A DNA stretch of 51,563 bases from Geosiphon pyriformis (Eukaryota; Glomeromycota; Glomeromycetes; Archaeosporales; Geosiphonaceae): the NCBI GenBank assembly GCA_016748015.1, contig JAAOMT010000386.1, forward strand, positions 78,380 to 129,942. The letters run 5' to 3'. The notes under the pieces were generated by a model. That model was not told where the DNA came from, made no database searches, and saw only the letters and a list, made by a program, of their open reading frames with translations. Below, in pieces: positions 35,481-44,328 of the stretch. Both the position numbers and the translations under genes were made by a program. The stretch's first letter is position 1, and every line of letters starts with the position of its first letter.

Positions 35481-37310
35481 ATGGCAACCACACCAAACAC
35501 AGCAACCCTAGAGTATTATCAGTCAATTTACACTAACTGCAAGCAAAGATTCAACATCCCAGACAGAATTGAAGTTGTCAAAAAATCAGTATACCAATAT
35601 ATTGAAAATCATATTAACAATTATCTTCTTGAAAATTACAACATTTCAGAAGTAAGAAACAATCTTTACAATAATTTAGTACACTATTTACAATTGGGAA
35701 CTGAAGATCTTAACAGTGATACACTTGTCACCTACTTCCAAAAACTTAATTTTAACATTATCAAGTATTGTAAAGAAACATACCCAGTACAGTTTCAATA
35801 CTCTCTTGACTTTGAATCAGAAACAAAAACAAGCAACAAAGGCAAACAGAAATTGAAACAATATTCAAGAACCACCCCAAACACTTCAATACTACAAAAA
35901 ACAACTGCCAAACACTTGCAAACACCTGAACAAGAAACCAGTGTCAAATTACCACTTTCTATTACACTATTTCTAATTTCACTTGTTCAACCATAAACAC
36001 CAAGTTCACCACTTAGCCATTTCTCCAAACCAGAAGATTTTTAGTCAATTAGGAATCTTAGTCAACAGCAGAAACCAATATCAACAAGTACCAATATTAT
36101 TAAGTACTTACAAGAAATTGAAAGTAATTTTTCAGAAAACTTGGAAAGTGAAAAAACTGAATCAGAACAAGAAGAAACCATAGAAAACAAAGAAAAAATG
36201 ACAACTGCTTATATTACAAAAATCCCAGAATTCACTGGTGAAAATAATAATACCAGTTCTTAAGAATGGCTTGACAAAGTTCAAAAAACAGGAGATGCAA
36301 ATGGTTGAAATGCAGCAAGAATGCTCAAAACAATCTCATACTTTCTCCAAGGAACTGCAAGAGAATGGTTTAAAAACTTGGAAGAACTATTTGAGAACTG
36401 GCAAGCATTCAAAGATGCTTTCTTACAACAATTCACTGACAACAACACCTCTATTACTCTCCATAATCACTTTTGCAATATCAAACAAGAAACATCTGAA
36501 ACTGTCATAACCTATCTTCGGAGATTCAACAAACTTCTTCAACGAATTTGACAATTGAAAACCAATGATTACTATTCTGATGTCCAGATTTTGGATCAAT
36601 TCATAGCTGGATTAAAAAACAAACTCATTAAGAAAGTTCGTCCACATGCCCCAGAAGACTTAGCAACTGCCATAAGACATGCAAAAAACTACAAAATAGC
36701 AATAAAAGAAGCAAACCACACCAAACTTGTAAATCTAGCTATTGGAGAAACCAGCTCAGCAACTGAAGAAAAGATAGACCAACTTGCAAAGAAAGTTGAA
36801 AGCTACTTTACAAACCAACAACAGCAGCAACAACCACAAAGATATCAACCACCACAATGACAAAACCAAAACAATTTTGGATCACCATCCAACAACCAAT
36901 CTCAAAATTGTTATTATTGTGAAATTCCAGAACACTGGAAACAAAATTGCAGGAAATTGCAAAGAGACCAACAAAACAGGAGTAATTAACATTACTCTTC
37001 ACCACAATAATCTTATTACCAACCTCCACCATCAACTTATTATTCACCAAGACCACAAAATCAAAACAGTTATTATCAACCAGTCCCACAACTAATTTAA
37101 CAACAATATTAACAACCTTTGCCAATTCAGCAAAATCAGACACCACCCACTCAACAATATTAAATACCAGTCAGAAAATTGGTTCAACATAACCAATTCA
37201 CACCCCAAAATCAATTTCAGAATAACAACAACAAAATCAACTCAAATAACCAGTTGATTCTCTGAAATTCTGGTCAGCAAAGATTCAACCACTATCACAC
37301 TTAACCCAGT
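35481..37310 (+). pseudogene. Gag of Gypsy-1
   Basis: The ATG at 35481, 45 bp past the LTR, begins MATTPNTATLEYYQSIYTNC. The N-terminal domain runs to a TAA at 35994. The same phase then continues through the capsid core (LKTISYFLQGTAREWFKNLE, then WQAFKDAFLQQFTDN; ILDQFIAGLKNKLIKKVRP) to a CCHC zinc knuckle (CYYCEIPEHWKQNC) near 36912-36953 and a Gln/Asn/Tyr-rich tail. Stops at 35994, 36042, 36261, 36306, 36549, 36858 and further on fit Gln or Trp codons. Gag forms the particle that holds the RNA. Fused in frame with pol. Confidence 0.85.
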
Positions 37311-37319
37311 TACCTTACA

Positions 37320-37862
37320 ATGCCAAAAGAATCGAATTTTCAACAAACTGCACTTTCTGAAGGTAAAGTTGCAGCACCAAGATCAAATTCTTCCAACAAC
37401 ACCATTCTACCAGCCCAAAATGCCCAAAATGTCAATTTCTCAGATATATTCCCATTCGAATTTGAAGCAAATAAATCATCATTCTTGTTAAGTAATGCAA
37501 CAGCTAATAAACAGAAAGCTATCACTGCTATGTACACTGAAGCTACAGTAGAAGGAAAACCCATCTGATTAATTTTAGACAGTGAATCAGCAGGAAGTAT
37601 TATTACCTACCAGTTAATACAACAACTTCAAAAAACTGTTGACAGACCAGCCCAAACTGTAATCGTTACAGCAGATGGTATAAAAAAGACACCAGTAAGA
37701 GAAATTAACAATTTTCTATTCACTATTGATGGAATCACCATCCCAGTCAAAGTTTTAGTCATGAATACACCCCAATACCAAGCTCTAGTCAGAAATGATT
37801 GGCTTTTTAAGGCCAATGCAAACTTAGATTGGGAAACTCAGGAACTAAAAATCTCATATTAA
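37320..37862 (+). pseudogene. Aspartic protease domain of Gypsy-1
   Basis: In the gag-pol frame: ATVEGKPI, a TGA at 37566 that fits an Arg CGA codon, then LILDSESAGSIITYQLIQQL with the catalytic Asp at 37578. The usual DSG is DSE here through a G-to-A change in GGA. Downstream, VIVTADGIKKTPVREINNFL and TPQYQALVRNDWLFKANANL complete the retropepsin. Inactive as read, because the active-site Gly is lost. Confidence 0.85.
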
Positions 37863-38090
37863 GGACAATACATCATAGTACTTGCTACTTGTGGAACTTT
37901 CAACAAATGAACAGAAAAAGCTCCAGTATTTAAATTTGAAGAGGAGAAAGAAATGCCACTCACTGAAACTTATATGGCTCTTAGATCAACATTCAATTGG
38001 GCTGAAGAAACAGAATAGAAGATTTTTGAAGAATTAAAAGAATGGAAGAAAGTCAGATATTCTATACCAGAACCACAGAAACAACCACCC

Positions 38091-38740
38091 TACATTCCAC
38101 TCAAATGCAAAGATTGCAACAAAAAACTTTCATTAATGGGAGCATGTATTACTCCAAAAGAAGAATATAAAACTTGTATTTGCTACTTTTACAAAGCATA
38201 TCATAAAGAACGATTTGGATATCCCAAAAGAAATGAAAAATAGAACAACACACCTTGCCTTACATGTGGAGATGTGCTACCAGAAAAATACAACTGGATT
38301 GATGTTATAATGAAAGGAGGAGTATGTGACCAAACCTGCCAATATGCTTTATTAATTTCGGAAAAAGTCAGAAAAGGAACACTATTTGATGCAGTATACA
38401 ACAGTGTTCTCAATAAACTTTACCACTACTTGCATAATGCTGAAATGATTTTTGACCTAACAATGACATTGATCAATGGAGCCACCCAAGAAGATGTCCA
38501 CCAAATGAAAAAAGCTGAATACATTGAGTATACCATAGAATTAGCTAGATTTGATTATAAAGATGAAGTAGAAACCTATTACCAAATTGCAAGCCACACA
38601 TACCCGACCCAAGAAGCTCAAATTCAATGATTAAAGCAAATGAACATTCAATTGTGTAAAGAATGCATCATGTCTTGTGATGACAAATGGTGTCCAGAAT
38701 GCTATGCTCTTAGCATTCCCCTGCCAAAGAAAAATGATGA
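38091..38740 (+). pseudogene. Cys-rich, probably zinc-binding domain of Gypsy-1
   Basis: In-frame Cys pairs: CKDC (38106), MGACIT, CLTCGDVLP (near 38256), CDQTC (near 38325), then a helical middle (YNSVLNKLYHYLHNAEMIFD) and a second cluster LCKECIMSCDDKWCPEC (38652-38705) just before dUTPase. Only a few stops occur (TAG 38241 at a Trp position, TGA 38628). The spacing between clusters and the motif GACxxxxxxY are shared with Gypsy-2. Function unknown. Zinc binding and nucleic-acid contact are plausible. Confidence 0.7.
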
Positions 38741-38870
38741 AAATGAAATCGAATTTGGAGTATTTGAACTGGTAAAAGAACTACCAACCACCCTTGTCTA
38801 TCTTCTTAAAAAGCAACTACCTTTACAACTTAAATATTTCGACAACTATGGCCAAAAAATCAGACCAGAA

Positions 38871-39300
38871 AAAGCACACGAAATTGATGTTAGATATGAT
38901 TTAAGATATCCAGGAAAAGATACTTTGGTTCTTCAACCAAAGTCCTTAACAAAGATTAATCTTAAAATTGTTCTTGAAATTCCACCAGGAGCAATAGTTC
39001 AAATTGCATCCAGATTATCATTGGCAAGCAAAGAAATCAACATTAGAGGAGGAGTCATAGATGCAAGATATACTGGAGACATTACTATCATGTTACAGAA
39101 TAAGACAGACAAACCATTCAGGATTAAACATGCTGAGAAAATTGCCCAAGCAATTTACCTACTCTTAATCAATATTTCGGGTTTACAATCAGTAAAGAAC
39201 AGAGAACAATTGGGAAAAAGTGAAAAAGGAACTCAAGGTTTTGGTTCAACTGGACAATTTACAGTACCAGTAAACATAGCTCTTAATACACAAAATGAAT
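38871..39300 (+). CDS. dUTPase domain of the Gypsy-1 polyprotein
   Basis: It lies within a 350-codon open stretch (38640-39689). All five trimeric dUTPase motifs are visible: I, VRYDLRY (38889-38909); II, IASRLSLAS (39003-39029); III, GVIDARYTGDI (39051-39083) with catalytic Asp at 39060 and the stacking Tyr at 39069; IV, HAEKIAQAI; V, KGTQGFGSTG (39225-39254). Motif II reads RLS where the relative has RSS, a TCA-to-TTA change that would weaken phosphate binding. The enzyme hydrolyses dUTP to dUMP and diphosphate. Within a retroelement it would limit uracil entering cDNA. The domain is in the same frame as protease and RT. A single TAA at 39687 (a Gln position) separates it from RT. Confidence 0.88.
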
Positions 39301-39689
39301 CCCACCAGATTCTTCAACTTCCTCAACCAATTACTATTTCATCTTTTGGTAAACATCACGAAATTTACACTTGCTCAAAACCCACCACTACTCAACAAAT
39401 CTTTGAATCCAATGAACAAATCTGTTTGAAGCATGAAATCTTAATCCCAAACGTTTATATTTCTAAAGAAATGAAAAAATTTCAAGTTAGATTCTACAAC
39501 CCCAACAATTATCCTATTGTTCTATTAAATAAATTAGAAATTGGAATCATACATAATAACATCTTCCAAGATGAAAACCCTCAAATTGTCTCTAATTTCA
39601 TCGAAATTATAAGACATACCCTACTTTCAAATCCAAACATCATTCCTACTACTGAAAACTACCACCTTTTGGAAGAAAAACTCTCTTAA
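39255..39689 (+). CDS. Linker after dUTPase in the Gypsy-1 polyprotein
   Basis: Open frame continuing from dUTPase motif V: FTVPVNIALNTQNESHQILQ, ITISSFGKHHEIYTCSKPTT, QQIFESNEQICLKHEILIPN, then a beta-rich stretch (VRFYNPNNYPIVLLNKLEIG) that resembles a second dUTPase-like or beta-sandwich segment. A similar tail follows dUTPase in copy B. No named domain recognised. It ends at TAA 39687, which probably replaced CAA. Confidence 0.6.
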   Translation, partial: QFTVPVNIALNTQNESHQILQLPQPITISSFGKHHEIYTCSKPTTTQQIFESNEQICLKHEILIPNVYISKEMKKFQVRFYNPNNYPIVLLNKLEIGIIHNNIFQDENPQIVSNFIEIIRHTLLSNPNIIPTTENYHLLEEKLS

Positions 39690-39695
39690 ATCAAC

Positions 39696-40610
39696 ATGGG
39701 TCTCTTAGAATCCCAACAACAAAAACAGTTGAAACAGCTAATAGCTGAATTTGCAGATATCTTTGCAAAGAACAACAATGATCTGGGAAAAACTGACATT
39801 GTTCAATATCAGATTCACACAGGAGATGCTCCACCAAAAAAAACAACAAGCTTATCAAGTGCCACCTGCCAGCCACCAATTCATCAGAAAGAGGTTCAAA
39901 AAATGCTCAATAATGGATTGATTCAACCATCAAGAAGTCCTTGGGCTTCACCAGTAGTTTTAGTTAAAAAGAAAAACGGAAAAATCAGATTTTGTGTTAA
40001 TTATAGACAACAGAATAGTATTACAATTGGAGATGCCTACCCTCTTCCAAGAATTGATGACATGCTAAATGCTCTAGGAAAAGCCAAGTTCTTCTCAAAT
40101 TTAGACTTGGAAAGTGGATACTGGCAAGTCAAAATGGACCCAAAAGATTGACCCAAAACAGCATTTACTACTTAAAGAAGAAACTATGAGTTTAATGTAA
40201 TGTTTTTTGAATTCTGCAATACACCAGCAACATTCCAACAACTCATGGATGTTGTATATGAAAGACTCTTGTGACAGTTAGTAGTTGTCTATCTTGATAA
40301 CACTGATGTATACTCACCAAACTTTGAAGTCCACCTTATCCATCTGTGAGAAGTTTTTTAACGATTATAGAAAGCAGGATTAAAATTGAATATTGAAAAA
40401 TGTCACTTTGGAAAAACAAGCCTAATCTTTTTTGGACACATTGTTAGCAAAGATGGAGTCAAACCAAACCCTAAAACAATTAGTGCTGTCAAAAACTTTT
40501 AAACTCCCAAAAATACCACAGAACTAAGAGGATTTGTAGAGTTAGCCTCCTATTATTGAAAATTTATAAAAAAATTTTCAGAAATTGTCAAACCACTCAA
40601 TTACCTTACC
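39696..40610 (+). pseudogene. Reverse transcriptase of Gypsy-1
   Basis: LKQLIAEFADIFAKNNNDLG (the usual pre-RT segment), then MLNNGLIQPSRSPWASPVVL, KKKNGKIRFCVNYRQQNSIT, LDLESGYWQVKMDPKD, NTPATFQQLMDVVYERLL and the catalytic box VVYLDNTDVYS at 40284-40313. The second Asp of YLDD is Asn (GAC to AAC at 40299), so the enzyme is dead. Thumb follows (AGLKLNIEKCHFGKTSLIFF). Stops at 40149, 40173, 40272, 40353, 40365 and 40371 fit Arg(CGA), Gln or Trp codons in the undisturbed frame. Confidence 0.9.
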
Positions 40611-41100
40611 AACAAAAATGTGCCATACAAATAGACTGAAGAACAACAGAAAGCATTTGATACTCTAAAAACAAAATTGACAACAGCCCCAGTTTTTGCT
40701 TACCCAGATTTCAACAAATGGTTTCAACTAGCCACTAATGCTTCACATACAGCATTTGGTGCCATCTTATCACAATTAGATAAAAATGGCCAAGAACAAG
40801 TTATTGCTTATGCCAGCAGAACACTCAAGCCAACAGAACTCAAATATGACTCAACTGAATTAGAAGCGGCTGCAGTCATATGGGCTCTCAAACATTTTTA
40901 ACAATATCTGAAAAATGGAAAAAAATTTGACATTATAACTGACAATATTGGTCTGAAATAGCTCAATAAAAAGAAAACTGAACAAAGTGCTAAACAGTCT
41001 TGATGAAATAATTTTCTAGTAGACTACAAATACATTGTACACCACAAACCAGAAAAACTACACACCAATGTTGATAGCCTCTTAAGAATGAGACAAGATT
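40611..41100 (+). pseudogene. RNase H of Gypsy-1
   Basis: TEEQQKAFDTLKTKLTTAPV, PDFNKWFQLATNASHTAFGA (first acid position Asn), AYASRTLKPTELKYDSTELE, AAAVIWALKHF, then a degenerate IITDN-type segment and VDYKYIVHHKPEK. The last part (NVDSLLRMRQD) is the end-of-RNase-H signature of Ty3/gypsy elements. One TAA near 40899 and a few later stops. Same frame as RT. Confidence 0.85.
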
Positions 41101-41129
41101 AACACTTTCAACAAATCCACCACAAACTC

Positions 41130-42543
41130 ACCAATCTACCAACAAAATAACCAAACAACAATGGATTCCAGAACTTACAACAATCTTAAAAACTATTTGG
41201 AGACTCTTACCATGCCAGAAAATTGGTCTCCAAGTGAAAAACATCGATTACAACACTAATTCAAACAATATTTCATACACCATAACAAAATTTATTACAA
41301 AAATTGCAGAAATCCAAACCAACCACTCAGACTAGTACAAAAGAATAAAAAAAAAAATCTTATACAACATGCACACAGATCTATTTTCAGCATATTTGGG
41401 AAGAGATAGAACAATCTAAAGAACTTTTGAACATTATTTTTGGTTTCATATGCAAAAAGACATTCGACAATACATGGAATTTTGTGACAGTTGTCAAAAA
41501 AAAAAAAAAACTCACCCCACAGAACCTTTAAATCCAATCAAAGTTGGACAACTTTTTAACAAAATTGGAATTGATTTAGTCAGACCACTGTTTATCACAA
41601 CCCAAGAAAATTGTTATATTGTAGTTGTAGTAGATTATCTTACCAAATGGCCTGAAGCTAGAGCCATCTAAAGAACAGATGCAAAATCAGTAGCAAATTT
41701 TATCAATGAAAACATTATTTGTAGACATAGATGTCCAATTGAACTTTTATCTGATCAAGAAACACATTTTGTGAACAACTTGATACAAGAAATTTGTGAA
41801 AGATTCAATGTCAAAAGACCTCTATTATTACCTTATCACCCTCAAACAAATAGACTTATAGAATGTTTCAACAGAACATTGTGTGAATCTCTAGCCAAAG
41901 TCTCAACAAATTTTGAGCAGGAATAGAATATCTTTATTTCATCAGTGTTACTAGCATACAGAACACTAAAACAAGATACTACAAAACACACTATTTGATT
42001 TAACTTATGGAAGGACAGCAACATTACCAATTAATTTTACAGTAGAAACATACTCTGTGCAACCAATTAATAAAGAGAACTTTCAGAAAACACCCCAAAG
42101 AAGGGCCTATACTCTTCTTAGTGCACTGGAAGGAAAAAGAAAGATAGCAGCAACTCACATTGAACATTCTTAAACTCAACAAAAAGAAAGACATGACAAC
42201 AAATTACCATCCATTACCAACGAATTTAAAGTTAGAAATAAAGTTCTCTTACATAGAACTAAGACTAAAAAACAATGGAGTAGAAAATTTGAAAACAAAT
42301 AGAATGGACCATTTTATATTCACAAAATTTTAGACAATAGATCATACAAGTTAAGACTTGATGACAAAGTACTAGCAAAAGTTGCACATGGAGATAGATT
42401 GAAACACTATTACTCCAGAAACAATCCTGAACCATTAATTCCACAAATTGGTATACATTCTCCTTTAATTAATTCTGAAGATATTCCCCAAAATTTAGAA
42501 CCAATAGTCATAATAGAACAACAACCAAACTTGAACATTTAAT
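41130..42543 (+). pseudogene. Integrase of Gypsy-1
   Basis: N-terminal zinc region (HTDLFSAYLGRDRTI, then HYFWFHMQKDIRQYMEFCDS and CQKKKK), then IKVGQLFNKIGIDLVRPLFI (first Asp kept), VVVVDYLTKWPEARAI, IELLSDQETHFVNNLIQEIC (second Asp) and HPQTNRLIECFNRTLCESLA (Glu). The C-terminal part has GRTATLPINFTVETYSVQ and KVRNKVLLHRTKTKKQWSRK, ending at TAA 42541. Unlike gag to RNase H, this part has frame changes near 41190, 41350, 41500 (a 12-A run) and 41995. Stops at 41925 and 42300 are TAG at Trp positions. Confidence 0.88.
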
Positions 42544-42559
42544 TCAACACAATTTTACA

Positions 42560-42700
42560 ATAATCCTTTTAATAACACATAAAAACAAAAATAGTAAATA
42601 ATTACAAAAACACACAAACTCAAAAACAAATAAAACCTCATATCCAAAAAAAAAAAAAATTTTTTTATTCTTTTTTTTCATTAATTAGTCAATTTTAATC
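42560..42700 (+). other. Spacer between pol and ORFx with A13 and T-rich runs
   Basis: A non-coding-looking AT-rich gap with a long A run at about 42648 followed at once by T-runs. It separates the integrase end from the ORFx start codon. A promoter or internal start for ORFx could lie here, but no motif is evident. Confidence 0.4.
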
Positions 42701-43310
42701 ATGATTATTCCCCGAAATATTCAACAAATATCCCAAAAATTAATGTTAGCTTTGAAAACACTTCCTAACTTATCCATAACAATTAATGGAAGTCAAATTA
42801 ATTACATTCAAAAAGAAACCACAGTCCCAATAGTAAATAATTCTCAAAACTACCACTCCTATAGAAGAAAAACAAGAGGTCACTCTGAAAATAGGTTACC
42901 AGAACTTTTGAAGCAAGCACTAAAAGAAAACCTTTTATTTGCCCCTATTGACATTCCACCAAATACCACAATTTAACAAAAACTACTACTATTTCTCAAT
43001 AAACAGAACAAGGAACATACCCTTATATATAAATATTTTTATATTGGAAAAACACTTTATGAATGAAAACTGGAACTTGAAGCAATTAACATCACTTCTA
43101 AGGCTATACAAAAACAAATTCACAATAAATTTAAGACAGCAGCTGAATTAACAAACATTTGCTATAAACTTAAAGCAGTGATTTATTTAACACTTGTGAA
43201 AACGTTTTACAAAATTCAATACTCCAACCAATGAAAGTTCAATACATTGGAAAACTCACAGAACTGAAATTTCAACAATTTTCAGACCAAATCACTTCAA
43301 TTATCTTGGA
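42701..43310 (+). pseudogene. ORFx, extra ORF between integrase and 3' LTR (Gypsy-1)
   Basis: The ATG at 42701 opens MIIPRNIQQISQKLMLALKT, NRLPELLKQALKENLLFAPI and DIPPNTTI up to a TAA at 42974 (a Gln position). The same phase continues QKLLLFLNKQNKEHTL, IYKYFYIGKTLYE, a TGA, and KLELEAINITSKAIQKQIHN. The middle motif YFYIG-x-x-L matches YFYLG-x-x-L of ORFx in Gypsy-2. It has its own start and lies 150 bp after pol, so it may be a separate product. No signal peptide or membrane segment. Family not recognised. Confidence 0.55.
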
Positions 43311-43362
43311 CCACTATCTTAACATCACAGATAGTGCTTGGATTTCGACAGAGCTCAGTCTT

Positions 43363-43375
43363 GAGGAAGAGATTA
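43363..43375 (+). promoter_or_regulatory. Polypurine tract of Gypsy-1
   Basis: GAGGAAGAGATTA directly precedes TGTTACC of the 3' LTR, in the position where plus-strand synthesis is primed. Assigned by position and purine content. Confidence 0.6.
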
Positions 43376-44328
43376 TGTTACCAGTAGAATTTTAGCTATT
43401 AATTAGCATGAAATTACCCTTATAATTCCTATTATTAATTAGCATATATTATTATTAATTCAATTATCACTTATTATTTAATCAAATTATCAAATATCAT
43501 TACTCAATTAATAATCCGATTTGTACTCTAGAAATTAAGATGATCGAATTACACAATACCCTAAATCTTTTAACATAGTTAAAATTTGCCGAAATTAATG
43601 AAAATTCGCCAAAATAATCAATAGTTTAGTGAAATAACTTGTAAATTTGCCAAAATGTATCTTTAGTTCACCCAAATTGTAGCAAAGAGAAAAGTGCAAG
43701 TTCAAAGACTAGTACTATAACAAATTGTATAAAAGAAGAGCTTCTCTTTTCAAGAAAATGTATCTTCTCATAGTATCTCACTTTAGAATCTTAATTGAAA
43801 CAAATTATCTTTTATATATTCAAATAAAAATTAAATATTCGAAAAACAAATCTTTAAAATTATTACACTTGAAATTTTTTCAACACAACTAATGTTTTGA
43901 AATTGATTAGCTACCAATTTTAATAATCTGTTAGTGACTTCAGGTCTGAATAGAAAACGTTTCCCTTGATAAAATCTTATTTCTTTTATATTTTTTTTAT
44001 TTTTCTTTTCTTTTCTTATCATAATTATTAAGGTAGTCTACAGACAAGATTTCTGTAGAAAAGTTGACTTTCACAGCAAAGTAACTACACATTTTTAGTA
44101 AGCTTCCAGACGAGCAATTTCTGGGAAAGAGTTAACATTTACTACAATGTAACTACACAAAGCAACTGGCATAAAATTGGCCATTCCACTTATAAGCCCA
44201 GCAGTTCAAATTATAGAAGATAATTTGAAGATAAATTCAGTTACTGGAGGTCCAACTACTTCCTGGAAACATGAATTCACAGCAAATCAACAACATTCAA
44301 AAAAAGAGACCAAAAACTTCTGATAACA
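43376..44328 (+). repeat. 3' LTR of Gypsy-1
   Basis: Begins TGTTACCAG and ends CTGATAACA. Collinear with the 5' LTR, 953 bp versus 972 bp, with part of the difference near 43760 where a short internal repeat is missing. Confidence 0.92.

Larger units (their letters stand above)
34464..44328 (+). mobile_element. Ty3/gypsy LTR retrotransposon, family Gypsy-1 (youngest copy)
   Basis: A complete 9.9-kb element: LTRs at 34464-35435 and 43376-44328, primer-binding site, gag, protease, Cys-rich domain, dUTPase, RT, RNase H, integrase, ORFx and purine tract. It is inserted in the LINE on the opposite strand. The flanks CCAT (34460-34463) and CTAT (44329-44332) look like a 4-bp target duplication with one C-to-T change. 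Removing the element and one duplicate restores the LINE frame (ELY-G-LKTF). The gag-pol frame is continuous from 35481 to about 41150, broken only by stops. Copy A (10.7-15.2 kb) is an old relative. Confidence 0.92.

Noticed and set aside
36808-37146. Minus-strand Val-rich frame opposite the gag tail of Gypsy-1
   Set aside because: It is a shadow of Asn/Gln/His-rich repeats in gag; Val-rich low-complexity reading is the expected complement.
35481-41100. Possible alternative genetic code with TAA/TAG as Gln and TGA as Trp
   Set aside because: CAA, CAG and TGG are used abundantly, a 350-codon stretch has no stop at all, and some TGA positions fit Arg (CGA) instead. Transition mutations explain all of these with the standard code.
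42701-43310. ORFx as a GIY-YIG nuclease because of the YFYIGKTL segment
   Set aside because: Only one half of a GIY-YIG-like pattern is present, the Gypsy-2 counterpart reads YFYLGQYL, and the downstream Arg and Glu signatures are not evident.
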